Shown here piece by piece: positions 57,355 to 64,000 of a stretch of DNA of 64,000 nucleotides. The DNA comes from CAVPJC01 sp963705155 (GTDB lineage: Bacteria > Chloroflexota > Anaerolineae > Anaerolineales > UBA4823), in assembly GCA_963705155.1 (NCBI GenBank), contig CAVPJC010000012.1, positions 175,650-239,649 on the forward strand, written 5' to 3'. The notes under the pieces were generated by a model. The model saw nothing but the letters and a program-made list of their open reading frames with translations, did not search any database and was not told the DNA's origin. The first letter of the stretch is position 1. Every line of letters starts with the position of its first letter. Both the position numbers and the translations under genes were made by a program.

Positions 57355-58340
57355 GCAAGGGCACCACAGGGATCGGGAATGCGGTCGATGATCTTCTTCA
57401 GCACGTCGTCGCTGCTGACATTGTCCGACAGCGCTTCGTAGGAAAGCACCAGGCGGTGGCGCATCACATCCAGCGCCATGTCCAGCACATCCTGCGGCAG
57501 GGCGTAGGTGCGCCCGCGCACAAAGGCCAGCGCCCGCGCCGTCAGGATCAGGTTGATCGAAGCGCGCGGGCTGGCGCCGTACAGGATGTAATGCTCCAGC
57601 TCCTTCAGGCCCACCTCTTCCGGCTTGCGGGTGGCGGTCACCAGGCGCACGGCATATTCGATCAGCGCCGGGTCGACATACACCTGGTCGGCCTGCTTCT
57701 GCAGTTCCAGCAGCTGTTCGGTGGTCAGCACCTTTTGCACCGCCTGCAGAGCGCCGGTCATGCGCTCGACGATCACGAATTCCTCGGTTGGCGCTGGGGT
57801 AACCGACCAGCACCTTGAGCATAAAGCGGTCCACCTGGGCTTCGGGCAGCGGATAGGTGCCTTCGGTTTCGATCGGGTTCTGCGTCGCCAGCACCAGGAA
57901 TGGGTCGGGCACGCGGAAGGTCTCGCGGCCGATGGTCACCTGGCGCTCCTGCATCACTTCCAGCAGGGCGCTCTGCACCTTGGCCGGGGCGCGGTTGATC
58001 TCATCGGCCAGCAGCAGGTTGGTGAAGACCGGGCCGAGCGAGGTGTTGAACTCGCCGGTTTTCTGGTTGTAGATCCGCGTGCCCACCAGGTCGGCGGGCA
58101 CCAGGTCGGGGGTGAACTGGATGCGCTTGAACTCGCCGCCGATGGCCTCGGCCAGGGTTTTGATCGCCATGGTTTTGGCCAGGCCGGGCACGCCTTCGAC
58201 CAGGATATGGCCGCGCGCCAGCAGGGCGACGACCAGGCGCTCCAGCAGGTGATCCTGCCCGACGATGATCTTCTTCACTTCATAGAAGACCCGTTCCATC
58301 GGCTTGCGCTTCGGTCAGCGGGAGTGCATCAGGCCTCCAT
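57351..58340 (-). CDS. MoxR-type AAA+ ATPase (frameshifts)
   Basis: About 330 residues. Walker A is VEGVPGLAKTMAIKTLA, Walker B LLLADEINRAPAKVQSALLE, sensor 1 FLVLATQNPIETEGTYPLPE, followed by AQVDRFMLKV and, after a shift near 57785, the helical lid (YILYGASPRASINLILTARA). The start is set at ATG 58340, where AAAAGGAG lies eight bases upstream: DALPLTEAQA continues to MERVFYEVKKIIVGQD, with shifts near 58330 and 58300. MoxR ATPases act with VWA proteins as chaperones. Confidence 0.88.
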
Positions 58341-58358
58341 GAGTACTCTCCTTTTGCT

Positions 58359-59195
58359 TTAATCAGGGCGGCGATGCCGGCTGCCGCCGCCGGCGACGTC
58401 GATCGGCACGGCAAAACCGATGCCGACGAAGACATCCTGCTCGGTGGGGTTGAGGATCCCGATGACAATGCCGACCACCTGGCCGTAGCGGTTGAGCAGC
58501 GGGCCGCCGGAATTGCCCGGGTTGACGGCCGCGTCGATCTGGATCAGACCTTCCAGGCGCTGGTCGCTGTTTCGGGGCTTGAAGGAGCGGTCGAAGCCGG
58601 AGATGACCCCGGCGCTCATCGAGCTGTACAGGCCAAAGGGGTTGCCCACCGCAAAGGCCTCATCGCCGACATGCATGGCGTACGGGTTGCCCAGGACAGC
58701 CGGGACGAGCAGCTCCGGCAGCTTCTCGGCCTGCAGCACGGCGATATCGTTCTCGGGCTGCTCAGCTACGATAGCTGCCAGCGACTCGGTGCCATCGGCA
58801 AAAATGACCTTGATCTCGTCGGCCCCGGCGACCACGTGCAGGCTGGTCAGGATATCACCCTGGTCATCCAGGATAATGCCGCTTCCCAGGCCGTCGTTCT
58901 CATCATCGTCGCCGGTGCTGGTCTCGATCAGCACCAGGGAAGGCTGGATGACGCGGTAAACATAGGATGAAAATGTGGGCGCCGGGGTGGCGGAGGCCAT
59001 CACCTGCGCAACGGTATCATTGACCTGCTGTTGGGTGATTGCGGCTGGTCCGGGCGCCAGCAGGTTGTAGATCAGCAGCGCCAGCAGAGCGGCCATGACC
59101 CCTGAAACAAACGGCGCGCTGCGGCGCACAGCGTTGCGTAAACGCTGCCGCCGTCCTGCCCATCCCCCCACTTGCGGTGTTTTAGGTTCGATCAT
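58359..59195 (-). CDS. Trypsin-like serine protease, DegP/HtrA-like, membrane-anchored
   Basis: About 279 residues. After a basic N terminus, one membrane helix (APFVSGVMAALLALLIYNLL) anchors the protein. The protease domain has LTSLHVVAG (His), ENDIAVLQA (Asp) and AVNPGNSGGPLLNRYGQVVG (Ser). No PDZ domain is present before the frame reaches the moxR start; a shift near 58380-58395 probably garbles the last residues (the other frame reads IAALIKAKGEYS). Start ATG 59195. It lies first in the Bat-like group, which suggests a role in envelope protein quality control. Confidence 0.85.
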   Translation of the reverse strand: MIEPKTPQVGGWAGRRQRLRNAVRRSAPFVSGVMAALLALLIYNLLAPGPAAITQQQVNDTVAQVMASATPAPTFSSYVYRVIQPSLVLIETSTGDDDENDGLGSGIILDDQGDILTSLHVVAGADEIKVIFADGTESLAAIVAEQPENDIAVLQAEKLPELLVPAVLGNPYAMHVGDEAFAVGNPFGLYSSMSAGVISGFDRSFKPRNSDQRLEGLIQIDAAVNPGNSGGPLLNRYGQVVGIVIGILNPTEQDVFVGIGFAVPIDVAGGGSRHRRPD

Positions 59196-59500
59196 GCTCC
59201 TTCTCGCAGATGCCTGGAAAGGGAAGAATTTGGTCGAAACCAGAAACCAACCGGACAGCAATATTACGCCATCTAAAGTCCTAAAACTCTACTTTATCAA
59301 TTTTACCTGAAAAATGGATGAGTCAATGGTGAAAAGAGTTTGAGAAAAGACGCGCCGTGCCCATCTCTCCTGAAGCCCGGGCATCCCCATGCCCGGGCTA
59401 CCTGTCCAACCGGTCAGGTCAAAACTCTCCCACTGGCGGAGGAAATTTATCGCTCGCCCGGCTATCATTGAAATCAGCTTTGGCAGATCACGGAGAAAAG
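59196..59500. repeat. Divergent spacer with a perfect hairpin
   Basis: Between the protease and flavodoxin genes lies a perfect 11-bp hairpin, AGCCCGGGCAT (59374-59384), loop CCCC, ATGCCCGGGCT (59389-59399), without a T-run; it looks like a REP-type element. No promoter boxes better than weak were found. Confidence 0.5.
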
Positions 59501-60166
59501 ATGCCCACCCCACCTCTATCACGACGCGCTTTCCTGAAAACCACCGGCATCACGCTGGGCGCCTCGGCGCTGACTTGCTCCGGCCTGGGCTATCTGGTCA
59601 CCCGCACCCCAAAATTTTACCCGCTCGACCGTTCGTATGGAAAGGAAAACACGATGAACACACGCATCCTGGTCACCTATGCCACCCGGGCCGGCTCTAC
59701 GGTGGATGTCGCCGCCGCCATCGGCGCGACCCTGGCAGGGCGCGGGTTCCTGGTGGATGTCAAAGCCGCCACAGAGAAACCCTCCCTGGATATTTACCAG
59801 GCGGCGGTCCTGGGCAGCGCCATCCGCATGGGCGCCTGGCTGCCGGAAGCGGTGGAATTTATCCAGGCCAACCAGACCCGCCTGCGCCAGATGCCGACGG
59901 CGCTGTACACCGTTCATATGCTCAACATCGATGACAGCCCCGCCAGCGCAGCCGCACGCCAGGCATACATCTCCCCGGTGCTCCAGATGCTGACGCCCGA
60001 AAGCCAGACCTTCTTCGCGGGGAAAATGGATTACTCCCGGCTTTCCTTCCTCGACCGTGTGATTGCCAAAGCCGTTGAAAAATCGTCCGGGGCTAAAGAA
60101 GGCGACCTGCGCGACTGGAATGCCATTCAAACCTGGGCTGGCGCGGTTTTGGGCAGCCTAAACTGA
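59501..60166 (+). CDS. Tat-signal flavodoxin-domain protein (HemG-like)
   Basis: An intact protein of 221 residues. The N terminus has a twin-arginine signal: PPLSRRAFLKTTGITLGASA, then a hydrophobic stretch. The mature part is a flavodoxin fold: TRILVTYATRAGSTVDVAAA is the FMN phosphate loop, and VLGSAIRMGAWLPEAVEFIQ and MDYSRLSFLDRVIAKAVEK match the menaquinone-dependent protoporphyrinogen oxidase (HemG) group. A second in-frame ATG (59654, just before the flavodoxin domain) could make a cytoplasmic form. ATG 59501 has GGAG upstream. Next gene starts 21 bases later. Confidence 0.85.
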   Translation: MPTPPLSRRAFLKTTGITLGASALTCSGLGYLVTRTPKFYPLDRSYGKENTMNTRILVTYATRAGSTVDVAAAIGATLAGRGFLVDVKAATEKPSLDIYQAAVLGSAIRMGAWLPEAVEFIQANQTRLRQMPTALYTVHMLNIDDSPASAAARQAYISPVLQMLTPESQTFFAGKMDYSRLSFLDRVIAKAVEKSSGAKEGDLRDWNAIQTWAGAVLGSLN

Positions 60167-60186
60167 GCCATCAAGGAAGAAGTCTT

Positions 60187-61050
60187 ATGAAGAATCATTC
60201 GATTGTCCTGTGGATTGCGGTCCTCATCCTGCCGCTGGCGCTCTTCGCTGCGGCTGCAGGCGTTTTCTGGCAGGGAAGCGGCGAAGCGCAGCCTTTCACC
60301 GCACTGCGCGGCGAAACGGTACTGGTGCAGGGCCATGGCCTCTACCGCTATGACGGGGTGTCTGCCGCTGCCCAGGAAAGGGCGCAGGACGTGGTCACCC
60401 TGGTGCTGGGGCTGCCTCTGCTGGGCACGGGCATCCTGCTCAGCCGCAGGGGCTTGCTGCGCGGCCACCTGCTGCTCACCGGCAGCCTGGCTTACTTCCT
60501 GTACACCTACGCCGCCATGTCTTTCCTGACGGCCTTCAACCCGCTCTTCCTGGTTTACGTGGCGCTGTTCTCGCTCAGCCTGTACGGGTTTATCCTGGCG
60601 CTTTCGGGTCTGGAGCCGGAGCGCATCTCCCGGCAGCTTTCTGAGAGCTTCCCGCGCAGGGCCATTGCTGCCTTTTTTACCATTGTGGGTGCGTTTCTCA
60701 GCCTGGCCTGGCTGGGGCTGGTAGCGCCGCCCATGTTCAATGGGAGCACCCCCAACGGCATGGAATCGGCCACCACCATGGTCATCCAGGCTCTTGATCT
60801 GGGTGTGATCGTGCCCGCCAGCCTGATCACCGCCCGCCTGCTGTGGAAACGCAGCCCCTGGGGCGACACCCTGGCGAGCGTGGTGCTGGTCAAATTGATG
60901 ACCATGGGCGCGGCGCTGATCGCCATGATCATTGGTCAGATGCTCGCCGGCGTGGCGGTGGACCCGGTGACGTCGGTCATCTTCACCGTCATCTGCCTGA
61001 CCGGCATCGGTTTTGCCTGGGTGATGCTGGGCAGCATCCGGGAAGCCTGA
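60187..61050 (+). CDS. Polytopic membrane protein of unknown function
   Basis: An intact protein of 287 residues with about eight hydrophobic segments (for example SIVLWIAVLILPLALFAAAA, LLTGSLAYFLYTYAAMSFL, VSVIFTVICLTGIGFAWVML-like ending). A loop after the first helix holds LVQGHGLYRYDGVSAAAQER. I recognise no family motif. It follows the Tat-flavodoxin gene closely, so the two may work together, perhaps in membrane redox or heme/quinone metabolism; that is a guess from position. Confidence 0.7.
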   Translation: MKNHSIVLWIAVLILPLALFAAAAGVFWQGSGEAQPFTALRGETVLVQGHGLYRYDGVSAAAQERAQDVVTLVLGLPLLGTGILLSRRGLLRGHLLLTGSLAYFLYTYAAMSFLTAFNPLFLVYVALFSLSLYGFILALSGLEPERISRQLSESFPRRAIAAFFTIVGAFLSLAWLGLVAPPMFNGSTPNGMESATTMVIQALDLGVIVPASLITARLLWKRSPWGDTLASVVLVKLMTMGAALIAMIIGQMLAGVAVDPVTSVIFTVICLTGIGFAWVMLGSIREA

Positions 61051-61087
61051 GCCCCGCCTTCATAGATCCCGGGTGGGGTCTCCCGGG

Positions 61088-61996
61088 TCATTCCTGCCCC
61101 AGCCGGGTGGTTTCGTTAAGAAAATCTCCCAGCAGGAAAAAGCTCATCGAGATCAACAGGATACATGCCGATGGGATGATCAGCATCAGCGGGTTGCTGT
61201 TCAAGGCCGATCGTCCGGAGAAAAACATCCCGCCCCAGCTGACCACAGTGAATTCGCTGCCATCAACGGCGGTGGTCACGCCAACGCCGATGTAACCCAG
61301 CACGGCTTCGAGCAAAATCACGGCTGGAATGTTGTTGACGATCCAGACCACGATCACATGCAGCACGTTGGGCAAAAGGTGCCGAAAAAGTATGCGCCAG
61401 CGGGACGCGCCGATGCTCACCGCTGCTTCCACAAACAGCTGAGATTTGAGCTGCAGCACATTGACACGGATCAGGCGGGCCAGGCTGACCCAACTGACCG
61501 CTGCAAAACCGATCACCAGTGTGATCAACCCATTGAACCAGGTGGGGGCTAATATGCTGCGCAAGATGAGCACCAGGATCACCAGGAACATAATCCCCGG
61601 CAGCGATTGGATCGTATCGCTGAAGAGCATCAGCATGCCGTCCAGCCGGCGGCCCGCATAACCCGCCATCAGACCGGCCAGCGTGCCGATCAGCGCCGCC
61701 AGCGGAACGGCCGCCAGCGCCAAAAATACCGCCGTGCGTGTCCCGTAGATCAGGCGGCTGAGAATATCACGGCCAAACCGGTCGGTGCCCAGCGGAAACT
61801 CTGCTGTACCCGGAGTGGCTCTGTCCTGCACCCACATGGGAGGCAGGCGGGTCTGGTAAATGCGCCATTGGTAGGGATCGTGCGGGGCGATCCAGGGCGC
61901 CAGGGCAGCCACCAGACCCAGGGAAAGCATCACCAGCAGGCTGAACCAGACCGTCTTGTTGCGCACAGCGCGTTTCCAATGGAAGTACTTGATCAT
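61088..61996 (-). CDS. ABC transporter permease, DppC/OppC-like
   Basis: An intact protein of about 302 residues. An N-terminal helix (TVWFSLLVMLSLGLVAALAP) is followed by FPLGTDRFGRDILSRLIYGT, the hallmark of DppC/OppC permeases, and the binding-protein-dependent transport (EAA) loop VEAAVSIGASRWRILFRHLL. It ends LLGDFLNETTRLGQE, lacking the usual D..DP.LR ending. The ATG overlaps the dppB-like stop (61993-61996). Substrate is probably a di- or oligopeptide or sugar; no solute-binding protein or ATPase gene lies in the window. Confidence 0.9.
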   Translation of the reverse strand: MIKYFHWKRAVRNKTVWFSLLVMLSLGLVAALAPWIAPHDPYQWRIYQTRLPPMWVQDRATPGTAEFPLGTDRFGRDILSRLIYGTRTAVFLALAAVPLAALIGTLAGLMAGYAGRRLDGMLMLFSDTIQSLPGIMFLVILVLILRSILAPTWFNGLITLVIGFAAVSWVSLARLIRVNVLQLKSQLFVEAAVSIGASRWRILFRHLLPNVLHVIVVWIVNNIPAVILLEAVLGYIGVGVTTAVDGSEFTVVSWGGMFFSGRSALNSNPLMLIIPSACILLISMSFFLLGDFLNETTRLGQE

Positions 61997-63021
61997 GCGG
62001 CGTCTGCTTGCTCCAGCGAACGGATGCGCGGATCCAGGATGGCGCACAGCACTTCGATCGAAACGTTGACCAGCACAATGCCGGTGGCGTAGATCAAGGT
62101 CAGGCCCATGATCATCGGGTAGTCCAGCTCCAGGACGGCTTCCCAGTATCCCCGCCCAAACCCCGGAAAAGAATACAGGTGTTCCACGATCAGCAGCCCG
62201 GTAAACATCTCCATCAAAGTCGGCCCCAGGAAAGTGAGGATCGGGGCGAGGGCATTGCGCAGCATGTGCACCAGCATCACACGGGTTTCCGCCAACCCCT
62301 TGCCGCGCGCCGTGCGGATGTAATCTTCGTTAAGGATATTGATCAGGGAGGCGCGCGTCACCCTGGCAATGCTGGCCATCGGCATGACCGCCAGCACGAC
62401 CGCCGGAATGATCCAGTTGCTCGGCTGCTGCCAATCTGGGATGACTTGGATGATCTTGAGCCAGGAAGCCAGCACGATGATAGCCAACAAGCCAAGCACA
62501 AAGTTCGGGATCGAGATCAACGCCGCCAGGCCCACCGAAATCGTGCGGCTTAACGCCGAATTGGGCTTTGCCGCGCTCCAGATCCCCAGCGGAATTCCCA
62601 GCCCGACGGCGATCAGGGAGCCAAGCAGCACCAGGCGGGTGGAATAACCGAAGCGGCTTTCCCAGAACGTCTTGCCTTCGGGAGGCTCAAAAAGGACATC
62701 TTTTACGCTGCGCCCGCGCTGCTGGATGGACGGCCCAAGATTTCCGCAGATCGCCCCACAGAAAAGGCTGCCGTCGGGTTCAATATCACCGATGATATAC
62801 CGGGTAAACTGCCGCCACAGGGGCAGGTCCAACCCGAAACGACGATTGAGCTGGCGCAACAAGAGTTGGTCGCTCACTCCCCCCATCAGCATGCGCGGCG
62901 AGCTCGAATAATTGCTCCACGGATTGCCCGGGATGGCGTGCATCAGCAAAAACATAATGAGGGCCACACCCAGCAGCACCGTGATCACCCGCAGGAATTT
63001 TCTGAGCAGAAACTGGCTCAT
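61993..63021 (-). CDS. ABC transporter permease, DppB/OppB-like
   Basis: An intact protein of 342 residues. MSQFLLRKFLRVITVLLGVA and MFLLMHAIPGNPW are typical of the DppB N terminus (the IPGNP box). IRTARGKGLAETRVMLVHML is the EAA loop, and ILDPRIRS is the C-terminal box. Six membrane helices. It is the first of two permease genes; the ATPase and binding protein would be elsewhere. Gene order with the downstream-of-window side includes a proline iminopeptidase, consistent with peptide use. Confidence 0.92.
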   Translation of the reverse strand: MSQFLLRKFLRVITVLLGVALIMFLLMHAIPGNPWSNYSSSPRMLMGGVSDQLLLRQLNRRFGLDLPLWRQFTRYIIGDIEPDGSLFCGAICGNLGPSIQQRGRSVKDVLFEPPEGKTFWESRFGYSTRLVLLGSLIAVGLGIPLGIWSAAKPNSALSRTISVGLAALISIPNFVLGLLAIIVLASWLKIIQVIPDWQQPSNWIIPAVVLAVMPMASIARVTRASLINILNEDYIRTARGKGLAETRVMLVHMLRNALAPILTFLGPTLMEMFTGLLIVEHLYSFPGFGRGYWEAVLELDYPMIMGLTLIYATGIVLVNVSIEVLCAILDPRIRSLEQADAA

Positions 63022-63051
63022 AACTTTTAAGTGGTCAGCCAGATGGCATGG

Positions 63052-63963
63052 TTACTGCGATTTCTGCTGTTCGATGCGATCCAGAAAGCCCGTCAAAACC
63101 TGCAGGTAGAGCTCTGTTTCCTCCACGTGCGGCATGTGAGAGCTGTTCTCAAACAACACCCACTCCGACCCGGCGATCCCTCGGTGGACTGTGCCCGCAA
63201 TTTCGGGTGTGGCTTCGTCGTAGCGGCCGGAGATCACCAGTGTGGGGACCTCGATTTCACCCAACCGGTCGACGATATCCCAATCCTTAATGACACCGGT
63301 GACATGGAACTCACTCGGACCGTTCATCGTGTTGTAAACTTCCGGTTCTAAAGCGATCTTATCGAACGTCCGGGTGACGCAGTCTGGGAAGGGATCAATT
63401 CGGCAGACATGCCGGCGGTAAAAAACCATCATGGCGTCAAGATAGGCCGGGGCATCGGTGGTGCCGGAGGCCTCATGCTTAAGAAGCGTCTCCTGCACTT
63501 CGATGGGTAGGTCAGCCCGCAGACGATTGGCTTCTGCAACCCATTGGGTCATGCTGGCTGGAGAATCAGAGACGATCAGGCTTACCAGACCCTGCGGCTG
63601 CGTCAAAGCATACTCCATGGCGAGCATGCCGCCCCAGGATTGTCCAAGAATATGGACACGATCCAACCCGAGCGCCCGGCGTACGACGCCCAGTTCTTCG
63701 ACAAACAGCGGCACAGTCCACATGGATGGGTCATGCGGATGATCCGAGTTGCCGGCGCCCAATTGATCGTAGAAGATGACACGCCGCCCGGTAGCCGCCA
63801 TGGCTTCCAGAGGTTCCAGGTAGTCGTGAGGCGCTCCCGGCCCGCCATGCAGGCACAACAGGGGCAGCTTGCCCGGTTCTTCATGGTCGCCGACGATCCG
63901 ATACCAGACCCGGCAGCCCCGGAACGAGACGTAACCTTCCTGGATTGGCGTATCCTGTTTCAT
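63052..63963 (-). CDS. pip: Proline iminopeptidase, alpha/beta hydrolase
   Basis: An intact protein of 303 residues. PLLCLHGGPGAPHDYLEPLE holds the oxyanion-hole HGGPG, VHILGQSWGGMLAMEYALTQ the nucleophile elbow (Gly-Gln-Ser-Trp-Gly), PTLVISGRYDEATPE the catalytic Asp and FENSSHMPHVEE the His. The HGGPGAPHDYL and GQSWGG motifs are typical of the S33 proline iminopeptidase group, which removes N-terminal proline from peptides. ATG 63963 has GGAGAG eight bases upstream; the frame is open upstream but without an equal start. It lies 30 bases upstream of the DppB/DppC permease genes, which suggests one peptide-uptake unit. Confidence 0.9.
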   Translation of the reverse strand: MKQDTPIQEGYVSFRGCRVWYRIVGDHEEPGKLPLLCLHGGPGAPHDYLEPLEAMAATGRRVIFYDQLGAGNSDHPHDPSMWTVPLFVEELGVVRRALGLDRVHILGQSWGGMLAMEYALTQPQGLVSLIVSDSPASMTQWVAEANRLRADLPIEVQETLLKHEASGTTDAPAYLDAMMVFYRRHVCRIDPFPDCVTRTFDKIALEPEVYNTMNGPSEFHVTGVIKDWDIVDRLGEIEVPTLVISGRYDEATPEIAGTVHRGIAGSEWVLFENSSHMPHVEETELYLQVLTGFLDRIEQQKSQ

Positions 63964-64000
63964 CACTTCTCTCCTTATTACCTGATATTCTTGAACCACT

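Overview
This is a GC-rich bacterial chromosomal window. It has housekeeping genes for translation (prfC), elongation of the cell wall (mreB, mreC, mreD, PBP2, glmS), solute transport and proteolysis. It is unusually rich in large modular signalling proteins: a caspase, STAND/NB-ARC/NACHT ATPases, TPR arrays, and WD40 and TolB propellers. That mix, with the CPA2, Bat-like, DNRLRE and YcaQ-type proteins, looks like a Chloroflexota (Anaerolineae-like) genome. The assignment is an inference from protein style, not a phylogenetic result. No rRNA, tRNA or CRISPR array was seen.

Layout. 0-3.4 kb: ion-transport genes (DUF2179, CBS, ArsB/NhaD, PII-like, CaCA). 3.4-6.5 kb, minus strand: small exported protein, SipW/ER-type signal peptidase, DNRLRE/RTX surface protein. 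6.8-14.1 kb: prfC, DEAD-box helicase, YcaQ-like glycosylase, a tandem-repeat microprotein with its own promoter and terminator, a TPR protein and an MFS exporter. 14.2-19.5 kb, minus: CPA2 antiporter, FAD oxidoreductase, lipoprotein PBP. 19.6-28.9 kb: GNAT, RHH/PIN toxin-antitoxin, NTPase-TPR protein, caspase-TM-TolB protein, and a second DEAD-box helicase whose leader can mask its own ribosome binding site. A decayed copy of that leader lies 2.9 kb upstream. 29-40 kb, minus: YgjP protease, NB-ARC-TPR protein coupled to an alpha-mannosidase, then PBP2-MreD-MreC-MreB. 40.3-44.4 kb: an IS transposase and glmS. 44.4-48.4 kb: an AT-rich island holding a degraded nuclease-NTPase gene. 48.4-50.9 kb, minus: NACHT-WD40 protein. 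51-53 kb: a family of imperfect hairpin repeats enclosing a GntR regulator and a GxxExxY PD-(D/E)XK protein. 53-59.2 kb, minus: CAAX protease, SnoaL-like protein, and a Bat-like operon (two VWA proteins, DUF58, MoxR) with a trypsin-like protease. 59.5-64 kb: Tat-flavodoxin, membrane protein, DppB/DppC-type permeases and a proline iminopeptidase.

Many long genes are broken by single-base frameshifts, often in short homopolymers, while their protein sequence stays well conserved in the shifted frame. I read most of these as sequence errors and annotate the whole gene as one CDS. The AT-rich island is the exception: there stops and shifts are dense enough to call a pseudogene.

The best candidates for something new are the hairpin-repeat/GxxExxY cassette at 51-53 kb, the NHN[QE][TS] repeat microprotein at 11.5 kb, the SD-masking leader of the 27.7 kb helicase with its decayed copy, and the cluster of caspase/STAND sensors between 21 and 51 kb.
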